In this document: one piece after another, positions 36,379 to 45,354 of the stretch
How the letters are laid out: each line of letters opens with the position of its first letter
Position numbering within the stretch: the first letter of the stretch is position 1
DNA from: Gracilibacillus caseinilyticus
GTDB lineage: Bacteria > Bacillota > Bacilli > Bacillales > Amphibacillaceae
Reading direction: 5' to 3'
Assembly (NCBI RefSeq): GCF_022919115.1
Contig: NZ_CP095072.1
Coordinates: 186,001-250,000 of the forward strand
Length of the DNA stretch: 64,000 nt
Translations under genes and position numbers: made by a program
The notes under the pieces: generated by a model
Database searches by the model: none
What the model saw: the letters and a program-made list of their open reading frames with translations, nothing else
What the model was told of the DNA's origin: nothing

Positions 36379-36684
36379 CTAGCTATTCCGATACACCATT
36401 ACAGTAATCCCATTTAGAATAATAGTACCTACAAGAAGAACTGCCGAAACAGACACACTGGCACCTGTTATATCAATGAGAGCGGACCAGTCCTCAGTCT
36501 TTACACGATTATAACTATTGAACACCTGGAACAACAGAGAAATAGCACAAGCACTCATGTTAACCATTACAAGGATAATCCAATTATATTAATCGTTATT
36601 CTTATCACGAGAAAGATTAAAAATAGGAAGTATCCAAGCGATTAGTCCTATCACCATACTGCCAATGTTAAGTATACCAATCAT
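36379..36684 (-). pseudogene. sigma-operon membrane protein paralogue with in-frame stop
   Basis: From the ATG at 36684 the sequence reads MIGILNIGSMVIGLIAWILP, then KNND, a TAA stop, and YNWIILVMVNMSACAISLLF to the end at 36379, all in one frame (102 codons). The intact relative at 40795-41115 reads KNNDYRNWGVLAV at this point, so a single codon was lost. Three to four membrane segments. It has no sigma or anti-sigma gene beside it. Confidence 0.7.
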
Positions 36685-36801
36685 CTCTAATCCCACCTTG
36701 TGTTTATTTCTTCGATTTCTGGTGTGGTTACACCAATACACCCGTTATCCTTTAGGTGCTACCTAAGTTCCTCTTGATTACAAACAAAGAAAGTTACATT
36801 A

Positions 36802-37197
36802 CTAATACCTCTCAATATTTATGCCGTCATTAGATGGCGTAAGATTTCCCTCAATTGAAAAATCAGCATCCTGCCGTTCTATTTCAGCATATTGAACAAC
36901 TTTACCTTTGTTTAGGAAAACTAAAAGATAAATATCATCTCTCATATCTAGATCACTCGGATCTTTGAAATCAACATCTAATTGTTCCTCTATCATTTCT
37001 TGTGGGCTATACGGTGAGAAAAGGAATGCTTTTTCCCAATCAAACGTTGTCAATGATGAGAGCCTGATCACACTTTCATTTTTATCCTCTACAATTGAAT
37101 AAGTGGTATCTTCCAAATCTTGATTATGCCTAATATCACTTTGACTACATGTAACTAGAAATAGGAAGAGCAGGAGAGAAACAGTTATTCTTTTCAT
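36802..37197 (-). CDS. small lipoprotein of unknown function
   Basis: The protein has 131 residues. A signal of about 17 residues ends in the lipobox LVTC, and the mature part is acidic with alternating strands (TTFDWEKAFLFSPYSPQEMI and LLVFLNKGKVVQYAEIER). It is exported and lipid-anchored. Similar short lipoproteins are widespread in Bacillaceae without known role. Confidence 0.75.
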   Translation of the reverse strand: MKRITVSLLLFLFLVTCSQSDIRHNQDLEDTTYSIVEDKNESVIRLSSLTTFDWEKAFLFSPYSPQEMIEEQLDVDFKDPSDLDMRDDIYLLVFLNKGKVVQYAEIERQDADFSIEGNLTPSNDGINIERY

Positions 37198-37298
37198 ATC
37201 AAAAAAGCTCCTTTTCTTAAAATCGAAAAAAACTATAACATCCTTCTATTAAACTAAAATATTTTACTTATCACTTAAAAAGTCAGGCATCCATGTCA

Positions 37299-37934
37299 TT
37301 ACTTTATCTTGTTCTCGAAAAAGTAAATTTGTCTCGCACAGGAATCCCAGTCTCCAGTATCAGTATTTATTTCTATAGTCGGAATAACGGAGTCAGTCGC
37401 TTGTTGTCTAAATTCTTCTTGTTGTTTACTAAATAAATCACATGCCATTTTTATTTCGGCTTCCGATTTTCCAATCCATTCTTCAGGATGTCTGCTTCTC
37501 AACCTATTCTCTATGTAATCAGGAGATATTGTAAGCAGCACACACTTTGCACCCATAGCAAGCAACTGTGCTTCTATTTGTTTCATTTCATTCACTTCAG
37601 AATCAGAAAATGCTACTCTATGATTTAAATGAAACCTTTCTAAAATAAAAAATATACCTTTGGAACGTTGCACTTGCCCAAGTTCTCTTGCCCATTCATT
37701 TAATTTTGTTAACATCAACGTTCGATCTTGAAGAAGTGATAAATGTTCTCTTCGGTTTAGTGCTGTTATTTCTCCATTGACTCTATGTAAAACTTGAGAA
37801 TAATGTTCACTCAGAATAACAACACTTCGTTCAGCATCATCATCGTTAGCCTGCAATTTCTTTAACGATTTTAATACAGAAGTTTTTCCAGCGTTAGAAT
37901 TACCTTCTAAGATTATTCCGTTAAATTGGTTCAT
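37299..37934 (-). CDS. P-loop nucleotide kinase-like protein
   Basis: The protein has 211 residues with Walker A LEGNSNAGKTS at 9-19, a central LERFHLNHRV that recalls the ERxx motif of deoxynucleoside and thymidylate kinases, and an SRHPEEW arginine-rich lid. It probably phosphorylates a nucleoside, nucleotide or small molecule in the cytoplasm. It is not a close match to a named kinase. It lies within a run of small unassigned genes. Confidence 0.75.
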   Translation of the reverse strand: MNQFNGIILEGNSNAGKTSVLKSLKKLQANDDDAERSVVILSEHYSQVLHRVNGEITALNRREHLSLLQDRTLMLTKLNEWARELGQVQRSKGIFFILERFHLNHRVAFSDSEVNEMKQIEAQLLAMGAKCVLLTISPDYIENRLRSRHPEEWIGKSEAEIKMACDLFSKQQEEFRQQATDSVIPTIEINTDTGDWDSCARQIYFFENKIK

Positions 37935-38089
37935 TTTCTATATACCCCTTACCCATAGCAACTAAATCTAAGAACATGTTCTTAAAAACATCAAACACCT
38001 TATTCAAAACGATCACCCCATAGCACCTCTTTCGCTATTATTTCACTTTGGAAAATTTACTTCTATTAGACGCTGCATCTGCATCAAAT

Positions 38090-38347
38090 TCAATAATATT
38101 TCCAAATATAAAGCTCCCCAATGATAATAACAATGAAAATAAAAAGAAGGATTAAAAGACCAAGTGATAGTGCAAGACCATTTACAATTAAAGATGACAT
38201 TCCCAAGAAATTTCTCTTTTTCTTAATACTTAATACACCGAATACACAGCCTAACGCCCAGATGAACAATACCAAATAGAACGTGTTAGACAATATAATC
38301 CCTGTCACTGCACATAACATAGAGAAATATTTAAAAATAATGAACAC
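38090..38347 (-). CDS. small membrane protein (DUF4190-like)
   Basis: This 85-residue, three-segment membrane protein has a short basic loop (SIKKKRNFLGM) between the second and third helices. The pattern of helix, GVLSIKKKR, GLALSLG helix is like DUF4190-type proteins. No functional clue. Confidence 0.6.
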   Translation of the reverse strand: MFIIFKYFSMLCAVTGIILSNTFYLVLFIWALGCVFGVLSIKKKRNFLGMSSLIVNGLALSLGLLILLFIFIVIIIGELYIWKYY

Positions 38348-38464
38348 TTCCTCTAATCATCTTTTATCAAACATCCTTCTGCCTCTTGCCGTATTGCTGC
38401 AGAATTGCACCTTATCTATATCAAAGAAATTTTGATGAAACTAGTAATTGGCATAGTTATTGTT

Positions 38465-38788
38465 TCAGAGTGATGTATGTACATAACTTACCTTATATCC
38501 ATCTCCAAGTTCCTCTTTCAATTTTTGGTGCAAACGGATTCCTTTTTCATTATGAGACTTAATTAAAATAGCAGTATCATCCGTTATTTTTTCGCCCCAA
38601 TCCGACTGTTCCAATATGTCGCCATATTCAACAATCCATTCCATTAAATCAGTTTTCAATCGTTGTGAAAGAGGGAAATCATTAATTTCCAGATTAAAGC
38701 CACACATTGAGCACCACAAAGGATCAGCGCTATGATCAGCTTCCATCTTGTAGGAATCGTGCGAACATTTGAAGTTTTTCACTATCAT
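38465..38788 (-). CDS. uncharacterised protein with a CxxC zinc-like site
   Basis: The protein has 107 residues and is soluble. A C8...HS...WCSMCGFN pattern in the first 32 residues suggests a small zinc site; the rest is helical and acidic (LKTDLMEWIVEYGDILEQSD and LHQKLKEELGDGY). No family recognised. The start has GGGGGAG-type spacing. It lies with other small genes that may form an accessory cluster. Confidence 0.65.
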   Translation of the reverse strand: MIVKNFKCSHDSYKMEADHSADPLWCSMCGFNLEINDFPLSQRLKTDLMEWIVEYGDILEQSDWGEKITDDTAILIKSHNEKGIRLHQKLKEELGDGYKVSYVHTSL

Positions 38789-38830
38789 CTCCCCCTTTAT
38801 TTAACATTACATCACCTATGGATATTTAGT

Positions 38831-39007
38831 TTAAAAATATTCAAGTAATGGTTTACATGCCATATACAAAATAAAAATGAGCATTACTAAAATAAACCAA
38901 GAATACGAATGTTTTTTATTTCTTAAGATATCGTAAGTAAAAGCGACTATTAGACCTATAAGAGATATTCCAGCAAAAATTGAAATGATGGTTAAGAAAA
39001 CGTACAT
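38831..39007 (-). CDS. 58-residue two-helix membrane protein
   Basis: The sequence MYVFLTIISIFAGISLIGLI is followed by a short basic loop (RNKKHS) and a second hydrophobic helix ending CKPLLEYF. A GGGGGGAT stretch lies about 13 bases before the ATG. It sits between the CxxC protein and the SUKH gene on the same strand. Confidence 0.6.
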   Translation of the reverse strand: MYVFLTIISIFAGISLIGLIVAFTYDILRNKKHSYSWFILVMLIFILYMACKPLLEYF

Positions 39008-39047
39008 AATGACTTTATCCCCCCTGTTGTGAACGAAATAGCCTTAG

Positions 39048-39482
39048 CTATGTAGTAATTTCCCCAGTAATCCAACCTTCCACAAATTTTTCTAATGACG
39101 AAGCAACCCACGTCCTACTGTCATCTTCATGATTCCATACATAAATATCCTCTGTTTGAATACTTCCGTTTAATATTTTATAGCCAAATAGGTCACCACA
39201 CCCGTCATCTGCAAAAAATAATAAGTGATCAAATGGCATATAAATATCTTTATAGTCATCAAAGTTTCTAAAAAATAAATTATCCTCCACTACTCGTGAA
39301 GTTGACCATATTAAAGGACAGTCGAAACTATCAAAAATCCCATTGGTTTCGCTATATAATTCCAGCAACTTTTTATGTAATACTACATTTAGTTTCTCAC
39401 TAATTTGACTTATTTCCCGGTTTGATGCTGGGGGCCGGAATGTATACTCTTTTGATATCGAACTTATAAAATACTTCCACAT
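39048..39482 (-). CDS. SMI1/KNR4 (SUKH) family protein
   Basis: The protein has 144 residues. Family features include REISQISEKLNVVLHKKLLELY, NGIFDS, the central FADDGCGDLFGYKI core and a C-terminal SSLEKFVEGWITGE helix. SUKH proteins are best known as immunity proteins against polymorphic nuclease toxins, often left behind singly without the toxin. No toxin gene is seen within the window, so an orphan immunity or general regulatory role is possible. Confidence 0.88.
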   Translation of the reverse strand: MWKYFISSISKEYTFRPPASNREISQISEKLNVVLHKKLLELYSETNGIFDSFDCPLIWSTSRVVEDNLFFRNFDDYKDIYMPFDHLLFFADDGCGDLFGYKILNGSIQTEDIYVWNHEDDSRTWVASSLEKFVEGWITGEITT

Positions 39483-39572
39483 CTATGGAACACCGTCCTT
39501 TAATTAGGATAATAATTTTCATAATTTCTATGTTTGATAATTGTAAATTCAGTCATCACTAAATCTATCTAA

Positions 39573-40400
39573 TTAAACATTACCAATAGGCTTTCTGCAA
39601 ACTCCCATCTTAAACCCATTTTGATTCAGTACTTTCTTTAGATTAACTATAGGTGATCCTTGATTAACTTGTTGAAAAATTACTTCTATATTTGCTCTTT
39701 CCTGTTCAGAAATCGTTTCTTTCACAAGCAATTTTTGAAAATAGTTACGGATTTCTAAGGGAGAAATGTTCCCAGCAATGGAAGAAAGACGGTCAAATCC
39801 CTGTAATACTTTCTCCTCTAATTCTAGTTCTCCACCAGCATAGTAATGAAAATTGTTCCTGTTAATCTCTTTTTTTAGTAATCTGATTTTTGCTTTATCA
39901 CCGGCTTCTTTCAATCCAACAACTAAATCTATGCTACTTAATTCAGCAATACTTGTTACCGATAAATCAAATCCAGTTCTTTTCGGATTATTATATAAAA
40001 TAGTTGGTTTATTACTATAGTTAATAATGGTTTTTGTATAAACCAAAGCCTCTTCCTGCGTTGGTAACACATATGGTGAATAGCCAAGCAAAATGCCTGA
40101 TATTTTAGTATTGGAGATAGCCATCGCAAGTTCTTCAGCCTCTTTTTGTCTGATTGACGATACACCAAAGATAATTTCCATATTATTCATCAAATCGCAT
40201 TCTACTTCCAAACTTTTTACTAATTCAATCTTTTCTCTAAGGTTCAGACTATGCTGTTCTCCAGTGGATCCTGAGACAAGAACAGACTTGATTCCTTGTT
40301 TATACAGATGGTTTATATATTCGATGGTTCCCTGAACATTTAATGATTCGTCGTCAAAAAATGCAGTTGGTACAGCAATATGAAATGTTTCTTTTAACAT
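39573..40400 (-). CDS. DapA-family (dihydrodipicolinate synthase/N-acetylneuraminate lyase type) aldolase
   Basis: This 275-residue TIM-barrel class I aldolase has VSGSTGEQHSL for the GTTGE carboxylate loop, the catalytic Tyr in ILYNNPKRTG and the Schiff-base Lys in VVGLKEAGDKAK. No lysine-biosynthesis genes flank it, so it is more likely a catabolic pyruvate-type aldolase or lyase than the housekeeping DapA. It is monocistronic. Confidence 0.9.
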   Translation of the reverse strand: MLKETFHIAVPTAFFDDESLNVQGTIEYINHLYKQGIKSVLVSGSTGEQHSLNLREKIELVKSLEVECDLMNNMEIIFGVSSIRQKEAEELAMAISNTKISGILLGYSPYVLPTQEEALVYTKTIINYSNKPTILYNNPKRTGFDLSVTSIAELSSIDLVVGLKEAGDKAKIRLLKKEINRNNFHYYAGGELELEEKVLQGFDRLSSIAGNISPLEIRNYFQKLLVKETISEQERANIEVIFQQVNQGSPIVNLKKVLNQNGFKMGVCRKPIGNV

Positions 40401-40675
40401 ATATATTCTCCTTCGTATAGCTGAATTTTTGTGTATTGGTTGCTTGTTTAAGTTACTTTATATGGTACTAATACGGCGTTAGAAGAAAATCAATAAATAG
40501 CAATTGTATATCCATTCTCATTTAATACACTTAGCCTAATAAAAACAATATAATAGAAAAAATGATTAGTATAAAAGTTAAAAAGAGAAAAATAAAACTC
40601 CATTTCCTTCTTATTACAATCTCTATCTATTTTAACATAATATTACAATTATTCTATTATATTTCTACATTAAAC

Positions 40676-40723
40676 ACCTTAAAAACACGTTCACCATCTC
40701 ACTCGTGAACGTGTTTTTAAGGT
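40676..40723. terminator. strong bidirectional terminator
   Basis: CCTTAAAAACACGTTCAC pairs with its exact complement (18 bp) around a ten-base loop, after the three-gene sigma operon. The gap 40401-40676 shows only AT-rich sequence with a possible 30-residue hydrophobic frame near 40540-40620 that lacks a start. Confidence 0.88.
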
Positions 40724-40794
40724 ACTAATTGAGCTCAATTTTTTTCATGACTTTCGCAAACTTGGTTACAGCGGCCCGGGCGCTATTTTTATAT

Positions 40795-41115
40795 CTATTT
40801 TGCTGATCTGTCAAGACATACAATCACTGTAATAGCATTCAATAAAAGTGTTCCGATCAGAAGCACTCCTCCTACCCGAACCACCGCCCCGCTTGTGTCC
40901 ATTAAAGCAGACCAATCCTCAATCTCTACCAGATGATAATCATAGACTATTTGGAAATATAGCGATATCGCACAGGCACTGATGCTGATAACGGCAAGTA
41001 CGCCCCAATTCCTGTAGTCATTGTTTTTATATCGCACGAGATTAATAACTGGAAGTGTCCAAGCAACAAGTCCAAGTATGAGACTGCCTAAATTAAACAA
41101 ACCCCAATCCATCAC
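40795..41115 (-). CDS. membrane protein of the ECF sigma operon
   Basis: The protein has 106 residues with three membrane segments (about 7-25, 37-55 and 78-98). It is the third gene of the sigma/anti-sigma operon, overlapping the anti-sigma stop as ATGA. Small membrane partners in such operons often help retain the sigma factor. A paralogue broken by a stop codon lies at 36379-36684. Confidence 0.75.
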   Translation of the reverse strand: MMDWGLFNLGSLILGLVAWTLPVINLVRYKNNDYRNWGVLAVISISACAISLYFQIVYDYHLVEIEDWSALMDTSGAVVRVGGVLLIGTLLLNAITVIVCLDRSAK

Positions 41116-41504
41116 TTTTTATCCTCCTTCTTATTTTTCGATTCATAGTATTTGTTCATAAAATAAATCTGAAACCCGGTAAATATCAGAAATGCGACGA
41201 TGGCAACTAATCCAAGACTAAAGAATCTTAAGGAAATGACTAGCCCAATGAGAATACCGATTAAAATAGCCATCATTATCATATTATTGATTCTCCGTTT
41301 CACACCTTTCATCAGCTTCCTGTCATCCTGTTCTTCATCAGGGAATTCATCCATAGGCAAATCACGTTCAGCATTTTTAAGAAAATGGCTGCAATCTTCA
41401 TCACAAAAGTGAAGATGCTCTTCAATAAACTGATTACTGTCTTCACTTGTAAGCTTTTCAACATACATCGGAATTAAATCCTTCACAATTTCACATTTAT
41501 TCAT
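41112..41504 (-). CDS. anti-sigma factor with zinc-finger (zf-HC2/ZAS) domain
   Basis: The protein has about 130 residues from the ATG at 41504 (GGAGGTGATGCAG upstream). The N-terminal ZAS motif H...C...C is seen in EEHLHFCDEDCSHFL and holds zinc in this class; two membrane segments lie close together in the C-terminal half (about 75-115). The start overlaps the sigma gene. It should bind and hold the ECF sigma factor at the membrane until a signal arrives. Confidence 0.85.
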   Translation of the reverse strand: MNKCEIVKDLIPMYVEKLTSEDSNQFIEEHLHFCDEDCSHFLKNAERDLPMDEFPDEEQDDRKLMKGVKRRINNMIMMAILIGILIGLVISLRFFSLGLVAIVAFLIFTGFQIYFMNKYYESKNKKEDKK

Positions 41505-42009
41505 CTGCATCACCTCCATTGATCATTGAAACGAGTCTATTTTTCGCTCTGTAAAAATTCACCCTTGCCCACTTATCCGACTGGTTCATGATTTCCCCAA
41601 TTTCTTTGAAGCTCAATTCGCTGTACAGACGCAAGATAACGACATCCTGCTGCGGTTTCTTTAGTTTCTTGATTGCAGTTAACAGATTCATTGCATTTTC
41701 TTTCTTTAAATAGATATCCTCTGGGGTTTCCTTATTGGAAAGGTCGTTCTCTAAGGCAGAGATATCAGCAGCACTTTGCACATTCACATTCTTATGTTTC
41801 TTCAAATAGTTGTAAAAGGTATATTTGGCAATTTGAAAAAGCCAGGTAGATAGTTTGCTGCGACCTTTGAAACTGTAAATAGATTTAAAGGCTCTCAGAA
41901 ATGTTTCCTGCGTTAATTCTTCCGCAATGAATTTGTTTCCAGATAAGAAGAACAAATATCTATAAATCTGTTTTTCATATTTGATGTACAACTGCTTAAA
42001 CTCATCCAA
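41497..42009 (-). CDS. ECF-type RNA polymerase sigma factor
   Basis: This 170-residue protein has region 2 (FKQLYIKYEKQIYRYLFFLS, FIAEELTQETFLRAF, STWLFQIAKYTFYNYLKKH) and region 4 (KKPQQDVVILRLYSELSFKE, IGEIMNQSDKWARVNFYRAK), complete and in order. AAAGGAGG precedes the ATG. It heads a three-gene operon with its anti-sigma factor and a small membrane protein. A TGTAAC element upstream could be part of an autoregulated ECF promoter, but the -10 could not be defined. Confidence 0.92.
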   Translation of the reverse strand: MDEFKQLYIKYEKQIYRYLFFLSGNKFIAEELTQETFLRAFKSIYSFKGRSKLSTWLFQIAKYTFYNYLKKHKNVNVQSAADISALENDLSNKETPEDIYLKKENAMNLLTAIKKLKKPQQDVVILRLYSELSFKEIGEIMNQSDKWARVNFYRAKNRLVSMINGGDADE

Positions 42010-42059
42010 TTACGTACCTCCTTTCGAGAGGGTTCATTATGTAAGTGTATATATAAAAG

Positions 42060-42265
42060 AAAATGTTACATATTTTCCACTTTTGTTTCGTTTTTTTCTA
42101 AACGATACAAATCTCTTGTTTCTGCTTCCCACTTTTGGCTCCATTCTCCCTAAACGATACAAACCTTTTGCTACTGCTTCCCACTTTTGTTTCCTTTCTC
42201 TCTAAACGATACAAATCTTTTGCTACTGCTTCCCGCTTTTGGCTCCTTTCTTTACCAAAAGATAC
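42060..42265. repeat. 52-bp tandem repeat, family B, about four units
   Basis: AACGATACAAATC-type cores begin at 42101, 42153, 42205 and about 42258, a period of 52-53 bp. Between the cores lies GCTACTGCTTCCCACTTTTG or close variants. The same consensus is found at 4.7 kb and 61.4 kb. Confidence 0.9.
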
Positions 42266-42457
42266 GAACATCTCACCTCGCGCTTCTAGCCAAGGCTATG
42301 TAGAATATTTTTTTAATGAGTAGCTTATTTGCTTTCCTGCCTGCTTCATAATCTCATCATTTATACTAACATAATATTACATTTTTACTTTTTATATTTT
42401 CAGTTTCCCTACAGCAAAAAGTGTTCCATTTTCTAAATCATTTGTAAAATCGTATAA

Positions 42458-42499
42458 AAAACGGCAAGTATAAAAGTATTTCTCTTATACTTGCCGTTA
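42458..42499 (-). terminator. terminator of the MFS transporter gene
   Basis: ACGGCAAGTATAA pairs with TTATACTTGCCGT, followed on the minus strand by a T-rich stretch. Confidence 0.85.
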
Positions 42500-42556
42500 G
42501 CTATTTGACTGTACAACACAAATGAACGGTATTACTCACTCTAATGCTTTTCATTT

Positions 42557-44053
42557 TCACTTCTGAACGAGTGCACGCCCTTTTCCTGTGGTCATTTTTA
42601 CAACGGACGCGACAAACATAATGAACCCCAGGATGAATAAAATGGTAAATAAATCATGATATGCACCTAGTATGGCAGATTTTTTGACGGTCCCTTCTAA
42701 CTGACTTGATGCCTCTTCGACATTTACATGTTGCTTGATTTCTTGATAGTGAATGGTATTCTGTCTTAGCAATAGCCAGCCAACTAACGGAGACAGAGTC
42801 GCGCCTATAAAGTTGCGGATAGAGTGCAACGTAGCGGACCGCATGGATGCCTGATGGATATCACCAGCTAAGGCCGTACCCAGTGCTCCTGATACAAGAA
42901 CCATACTTACTCCACAACCAAGGCATGCGATTTGAAAATATAAGAATGGCAAAGATATATCTGTCTCAATTACCATCCATTGGAAACTCACATAAAGCAC
43001 CACAAGGGATCCCAGCATACCAAGCACCCCTGCTCCTAATTTATCATAGAGCAGCGTTTTAAGAATGGCGCTGCCTATAATGCCAACAAAGAACCAGGCA
43101 TAAAAGTAAACGAAATGCAAATAAGAAAGATCCATATTATGTTGCAAAAAGCCATTAATGCCAGCAATAGCTATAATCAGTGAAGCATGTGAAACGACAG
43201 CCATGATTGTCCCGGACACAGGCTTTGCCGCCTTTAGTGTCCGAAAAGGAACTAATGGTGCTTCAGCTTTTTGGTCAACATAAATAAATAAGCCCAATAA
43301 TAGGAGTCCGATTCCTAGAAACGGCCATACATAAAGGGATGAAAATCCTTCGTTAGTCAAACGACATAATGGGACTGCGAACGAAAGGATGGTGGCACAC
43401 AGCAACACTACTGCTTTTTTATCGATACGGGTTTGTTCCTGGACTGTTTCTTCCTGTCTCGGCAGTCCGAAATAACCGATGATGAAGCAGAGCAAGGATG
43501 CGATCACATTAAATAAAAACAGCCATCTCCACGAATCTGTGTATAAGGATAACGAGCCACATAAAGCTCCAAGAGCACTGGCACCGAACAATCCAGTGAT
43601 AATCATAAGTAAAAATAAGTTTCTGATTTTATTCGGAAACGATCGTAAACTAACAGGAAGGATGGTTAAAAATAAAATGCCTGATCCAAATCCTTGAACC
43701 ACCCTTCCTATACTCAATGTCACAATCCCAGTAGACACGACATCTATAACCGATCCACACAAGAATATCAACGTAAACAATAAATAATTTCTACGCAACC
43801 CTAATTGTCTGGTAAGAACGGGGCCAAGCGGCACACCTAGGGCAAAAGCCAAATTAGACAAAATGGATGGCAAAAGTAAATCATCTGAACTTATGTGAAG
43901 CCCATTTTGAATCACCCCCTGATTTAAAACATAAGAAAGATTAGAAAAATACTGCGCTCCTATCGCGAAAATCGTTAGAAAAGAGATCACTAGATATGGC
44001 GGTATCGCCATTTTATTTCTCGTTGGTTCTAATCTTTGAAGCTGTTGACTCAT
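42557..44053 (-). CDS. MFS efflux transporter, DHA2 (EmrB/QacA) type
   Basis: The protein has 498 residues with about 14 membrane segments. It has the family pattern of GRVVQGFGSGILFLTILPVS (motif C region near residue 115) and ALGVPLGPVLTRQLGLRR (motif A-like). It exports drugs or toxic organic compounds using proton force. It is preceded by a 27-bp operator and, further upstream on the same strand, by a MarR regulator, so inducible efflux is likely. Confidence 0.9.
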   Translation of the reverse strand: MSQQLQRLEPTRNKMAIPPYLVISFLTIFAIGAQYFSNLSYVLNQGVIQNGLHISSDDLLLPSILSNLAFALGVPLGPVLTRQLGLRRNYLLFTLIFLCGSVIDVVSTGIVTLSIGRVVQGFGSGILFLTILPVSLRSFPNKIRNLFLLMIITGLFGASALGALCGSLSLYTDSWRWLFLFNVIASLLCFIIGYFGLPRQEETVQEQTRIDKKAVVLLCATILSFAVPLCRLTNEGFSSLYVWPFLGIGLLLLGLFIYVDQKAEAPLVPFRTLKAAKPVSGTIMAVVSHASLIIAIAGINGFLQHNMDLSYLHFVYFYAWFFVGIIGSAILKTLLYDKLGAGVLGMLGSLVVLYVSFQWMVIETDISLPFLYFQIACLGCGVSMVLVSGALGTALAGDIHQASMRSATLHSIRNFIGATLSPLVGWLLLRQNTIHYQEIKQHVNVEEASSQLEGTVKKSAILGAYHDLFTILFILGFIMFVASVVKMTTGKGRALVQK

Positions 44054-44102
44054 CTATTGTCCTCCCATCACAAGGAACAGACTGACTCCTTGCAAAGTTA
44101 AT

Positions 44103-44129
44103 TTGTATAATACAAGTTGTATTATACAA
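44103..44129 (-). promoter_or_regulatory. MarR-type operator before the MFS gene
   Basis: TTGTATAATACAA (44103-44115) and TTGTATTATACAA (44117-44129) form a perfect 13-bp inverted repeat separated by one base; on the minus strand it includes a TATAAT that may be the promoter -10. It lies 50 bp before the start codon. Confidence 0.75.
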
Positions 44130-44207
44130 CGAATGGATTAAAAATAATATTACTTGGCCAACATTTCGAATATGTCTAGCTTATTGCTTATTTTGAAATG
44201 TTGTTAG

Positions 44208-44262
44208 TGACCAATCACTTCGTCCTGTGGGGCATATTTCCGGAGCTTTGCTACGCACATAC
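44208..44262. repeat. partial copy of the intergenic hairpin element
   Basis: CGTCCTGTGGGGCATATTTCC and then GGAGCTTTGCTA match the right-hand end of the element at 63081-63190. The left arm is missing here. No gene lies in 44130-44386. Confidence 0.7.
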
Positions 44263-44386
44263 TATTTGTCACGATAAAAATATAGAAACTGTTAACATCG
44301 GCTTTAATGAGGTAATTATATGCTTTCTGCTTATAGAAAAAAGCCACAATCATTCGCATGTGAATGATCATGGCCCTAGCCCTCGC

Positions 44387-44815
44387 TTACTTATTCCACT
44401 TTTTAAAAGATTGATTCAGACGGCTCAAATTCATCTCCAACTGATTAAGTTCCTCCTTCGACCAACCTTCAAGAATCTCATCATATCCAGCAGCGCGTGC
44501 CTCTTGAACTCTACTCAGGGCCGCGCTTCCTTCTTCTGTGATTTGCAGTAGGCTAATTCGGCGATTCTTAGGATCCGCTTGCCGAGTTATATATGCTTTC
44601 GTTTCGAGATTTCTGACTTGTCTACTTGCTGTTGAAATGCTGATCATTAATTGCTCAGCCAGAACATTAATCCCTAACGGCCCGCTTGCTTGCAATTGAT
44701 ATAATATAAGATATTCTGATCGATCCAAAACACCCAACTTTGGACTATGAGCCGTTGTCAAACGGACCAACAACGCAACTTGATATTCAATACTTTGGAG
44801 TGCTTCCCGTTTCAA
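44387..44815 (-). CDS. MarR-family transcriptional regulator
   Basis: This 142-residue winged-helix protein (ASGPLGINVLAEQLMISIST, SRQVRNLETKAYITRQADPKNRR) has a helical dimer interface at both ends. It is encoded upstream of the MFS pump on the same strand, with 333 bp between the genes. It is the natural candidate to bind the palindrome before the pump gene. Confidence 0.88.
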   Translation of the reverse strand: MKREALQSIEYQVALLVRLTTAHSPKLGVLDRSEYLILYQLQASGPLGINVLAEQLMISISTASRQVRNLETKAYITRQADPKNRRISLLQITEEGSAALSRVQEARAAGYDEILEGWSKEELNQLEMNLSRLNQSFKKWNK

Positions 44816-45123
44816 AATATCCCTCCTTCGATATGTGAAACGTAATAAAAATAATATGTACTAACCGCTACCAGTATATCATATTAGAAATAAATGAAAG
44901 GAAAGGGCATTGGGATCAAACCCATTAAAAAGACAAATACACTAATAAATACGGAATCTCGTATGCGTTTTGTTGGTGTTGCGATAGAATGCTTTTCATT
45001 ACTATAACCAATGGAAATGAGGAAAAGGTATCTACAACAATAATCACATCATACAGGAGCATAGATCTTTGACCAGAGCAGTTGTCCACGAGGAGAAGCT
45101 GCCCCACTTTCTTCAACCATATT

Positions 45124-45300
45124 TCAAAGAAGCACAGAATATCCTGTGCTTTTAAATAAAAACATTACTTCGACTTCCCACCAAATGCCGGAATAACAAT
45201 CTCGTCTGTAATCCGTCAGCACATTCGTTTCTATTACGCCAGCGGATATAAACGTCACCCTGATAAACAAAACGAATAACAATTTATTTGCTTCCCAGTG
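45124..45300 (-). pseudogene. possible remnant of a short-chain dehydrogenase
   Basis: One frame reads FIRVTFISAGVIETNVLTD, which recalls the segment after the catalytic Tyr-Lys of short-chain dehydrogenases (IRVTxIxPGxVxT). Nothing recognisable lies before it. A small hairpin AGCACAG/CTGTGCT at 45130-45146 ends the frame. This is a weak call. The rest of 44816-45354 holds no convincing gene. Confidence 0.3.
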
Positions 45301-45354
45301 CAATAGACGGTTAAAATATACATTTGTGATTAAATAATTTAGAGGGTGACAAGC

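Noticed and set aside
39573..40400. Housekeeping dihydrodipicolinate synthase
   Set aside because: Catalytic residues fit the superfamily, but there is no lysine or diaminopimelate gene context, so only the family was called.
42060..42265. CRISPR array
   Set aside because: Units are contiguous 52-bp tandem copies without unique spacers, and no cas gene is nearby; the same holds at 61360-61590 and 27144-27353.
44925..45116. 63-codon minus-strand frame
   Set aside because: No ribosome site, no domain and no codon pattern; an opposite frame here (ending NILCF) is no better.
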